A DNA stretch of 20,812 bases from Pseudomonadota bacterium (GTDB lineage: Bacteria; Myxococcota_A; UBA796; SXON01), in contig SXOM01000542.1 in assembly GCA_005776735.1 (NCBI GenBank), positions 1-20,812 on the forward strand, given 5' to 3'. Positions 20,691 through 20,812 of the stretch are shown here, piece after piece; position 1 is the stretch's first letter, and each line of letters begins with the position of its first letter. The notes beneath the pieces were generated by a model that made no database searches, was not told the DNA's origin, and saw nothing but the letters and a program-made list of their open reading frames with translations. A program made the translations under genes and the position numbers.

Positions 20691-20726
20691 AGGGTCCGCC
20701 GGGCGCCCGGGCGCCAGGGCGACCCT
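20691..20726. terminator. large symmetric hairpin between convergent SulP and regulator genes
   Basis: An inverted repeat exactly symmetric about 20708/20709: outer arms AGGGTC (20691-20696) and GACCCT (20721-20726), and a perfect inner palindrome GGCGCCCGGGCGCC (20702-20715), with two further pairs between them. It starts eight bases after the SulP stop and overlaps the minus-strand stop at 20725-20727. This is a convincing bidirectional terminator despite the absence of a T-tract. Confidence 0.6.
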
Positions 20727-20812
20727 ACCCGCGGACCGCGCACGCGAAGAGCTCGCCGAGCTCGCCCATCGCGTCGGCCACGACGCTCGCGCGCCGCCAC
20801 GCGAGCACCAGC
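20725..20812 (-). CDS. 3' end of a gene running off the window, possibly a LysR-type regulator
   Basis: Only the last 28 residues are inside the window: LVLAWRRASVVADAMGELG, then ELFACAVRG and TAG. The pattern (L.LAWRR.S, then a helix near the end of the protein) is what the final strand and helix of a LysR-type effector-binding domain look like. The evidence is one short motif, so the family assignment is tentative; that it is coding is supported by the shared bidirectional hairpin. It converges on the SulP gene. Confidence 0.45.
   Translation of the reverse strand, partial: LVLAWRRASVVADAMGELGELFACAVRG

Noticed and set aside
17411..20800. A 1,129-codon open frame on the minus strand running from the CotH gene through the whole SulP gene.
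   Set aside because: Beyond 18712 its translation is Arg/Pro/His-rich and opposite the well-supported SulP gene. Long antisense frames are expected at this GC content.
1..20812. CRISPR arrays, insertion sequences, integrases, tRNA or rRNA genes.
   Set aside because: Reading both strands I found no regularly spaced repeats, transposase or integrase motifs, or tRNA/rRNA-like sequences.

Overview
The window comes from a very GC-rich Gram-negative bacterium, most likely a myxobacterium-like member of Myxococcota (the former Deltaproteobacteria). The best evidence is a secreted protein that combines Asp/Cys-rich MopE-type metal-binding repeats with a C-terminal sorting tail of the MYXO-CTERM kind. 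Further support comes from the many small lipoproteins, a metzincin protease with a CARDB-type tail, and an FhlA-like sigma-54 activator. No rRNA, tRNA, CRISPR array, insertion sequence or phage gene was seen. The stretch reads as ordinary chromosome with short transcription units on both strands and one decayed toxin-antitoxin-like locus.

Layout. 26-502: small membrane protein, convergent with a leftward pair (2333-509) made of an exported ferritin-like protein and a RibD/DHFR-fold reductase. 2391-3176: short-chain dehydrogenase. 3339-5185: exported pair, a lipoprotein with a possible NTR/TIMP-like domain followed by a matrixin-like metalloprotease whose CARDB tail is out of frame. 5297-6724: MopE-repeat/MYXO-CTERM surface protein. 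6827-8892: overlapping ppa (inorganic pyrophosphatase) and cobQ (cobyric acid synthase). 8984-9968: two small lipoproteins, the second built from two cysteine modules. 11616-9982 (leftward): dusB, a 56-residue DUF6132-like membrane protein and a YdcH/DUF465 protein. 11693-12749: conserved-looking hypothetical and a DUF2062 membrane protein. 13328-12789 (leftward): exported, possible beta-barrel protein. 15057-13447 (leftward): fhs (formate-tetrahydrofolate ligase). 15824-15154 (leftward): antitoxin-like ORF and a broken AbiEii-like nucleotidyltransferase. 15872-17389: sigma-54 activator with GAVTGA in place of GAFTGA. 18712-17411 (leftward): CotH-kinase lipoprotein. 18926-20683: SulP anion transporter. 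20812-20725 (leftward): 3' end of a possible LysR-type regulator.

Two patterns cut across the genes. First, most genes that begin a transcription unit have a TA-starting, -10-like hexamer ending 5-7 bases before the start codon and no Shine-Dalgarno sequence, which suggests frequent leaderless mRNAs. In many of the others the hexamer lies further upstream and, in several, a GGAG-type ribosome site sits in between. Second, several exported proteins have extremely short signal peptides (10-14 residues) with no Lys or Arg before the cleavage site. Four of the five convergent gene junctions carry a compact GC hairpin at or beside the stop codons. No complete new multi-gene system is evident. The best leads are the protease/lipoprotein pair, the promoter architecture, the minimal signal peptides, the two-module cysteine lipoprotein and the GAVTGA activator.
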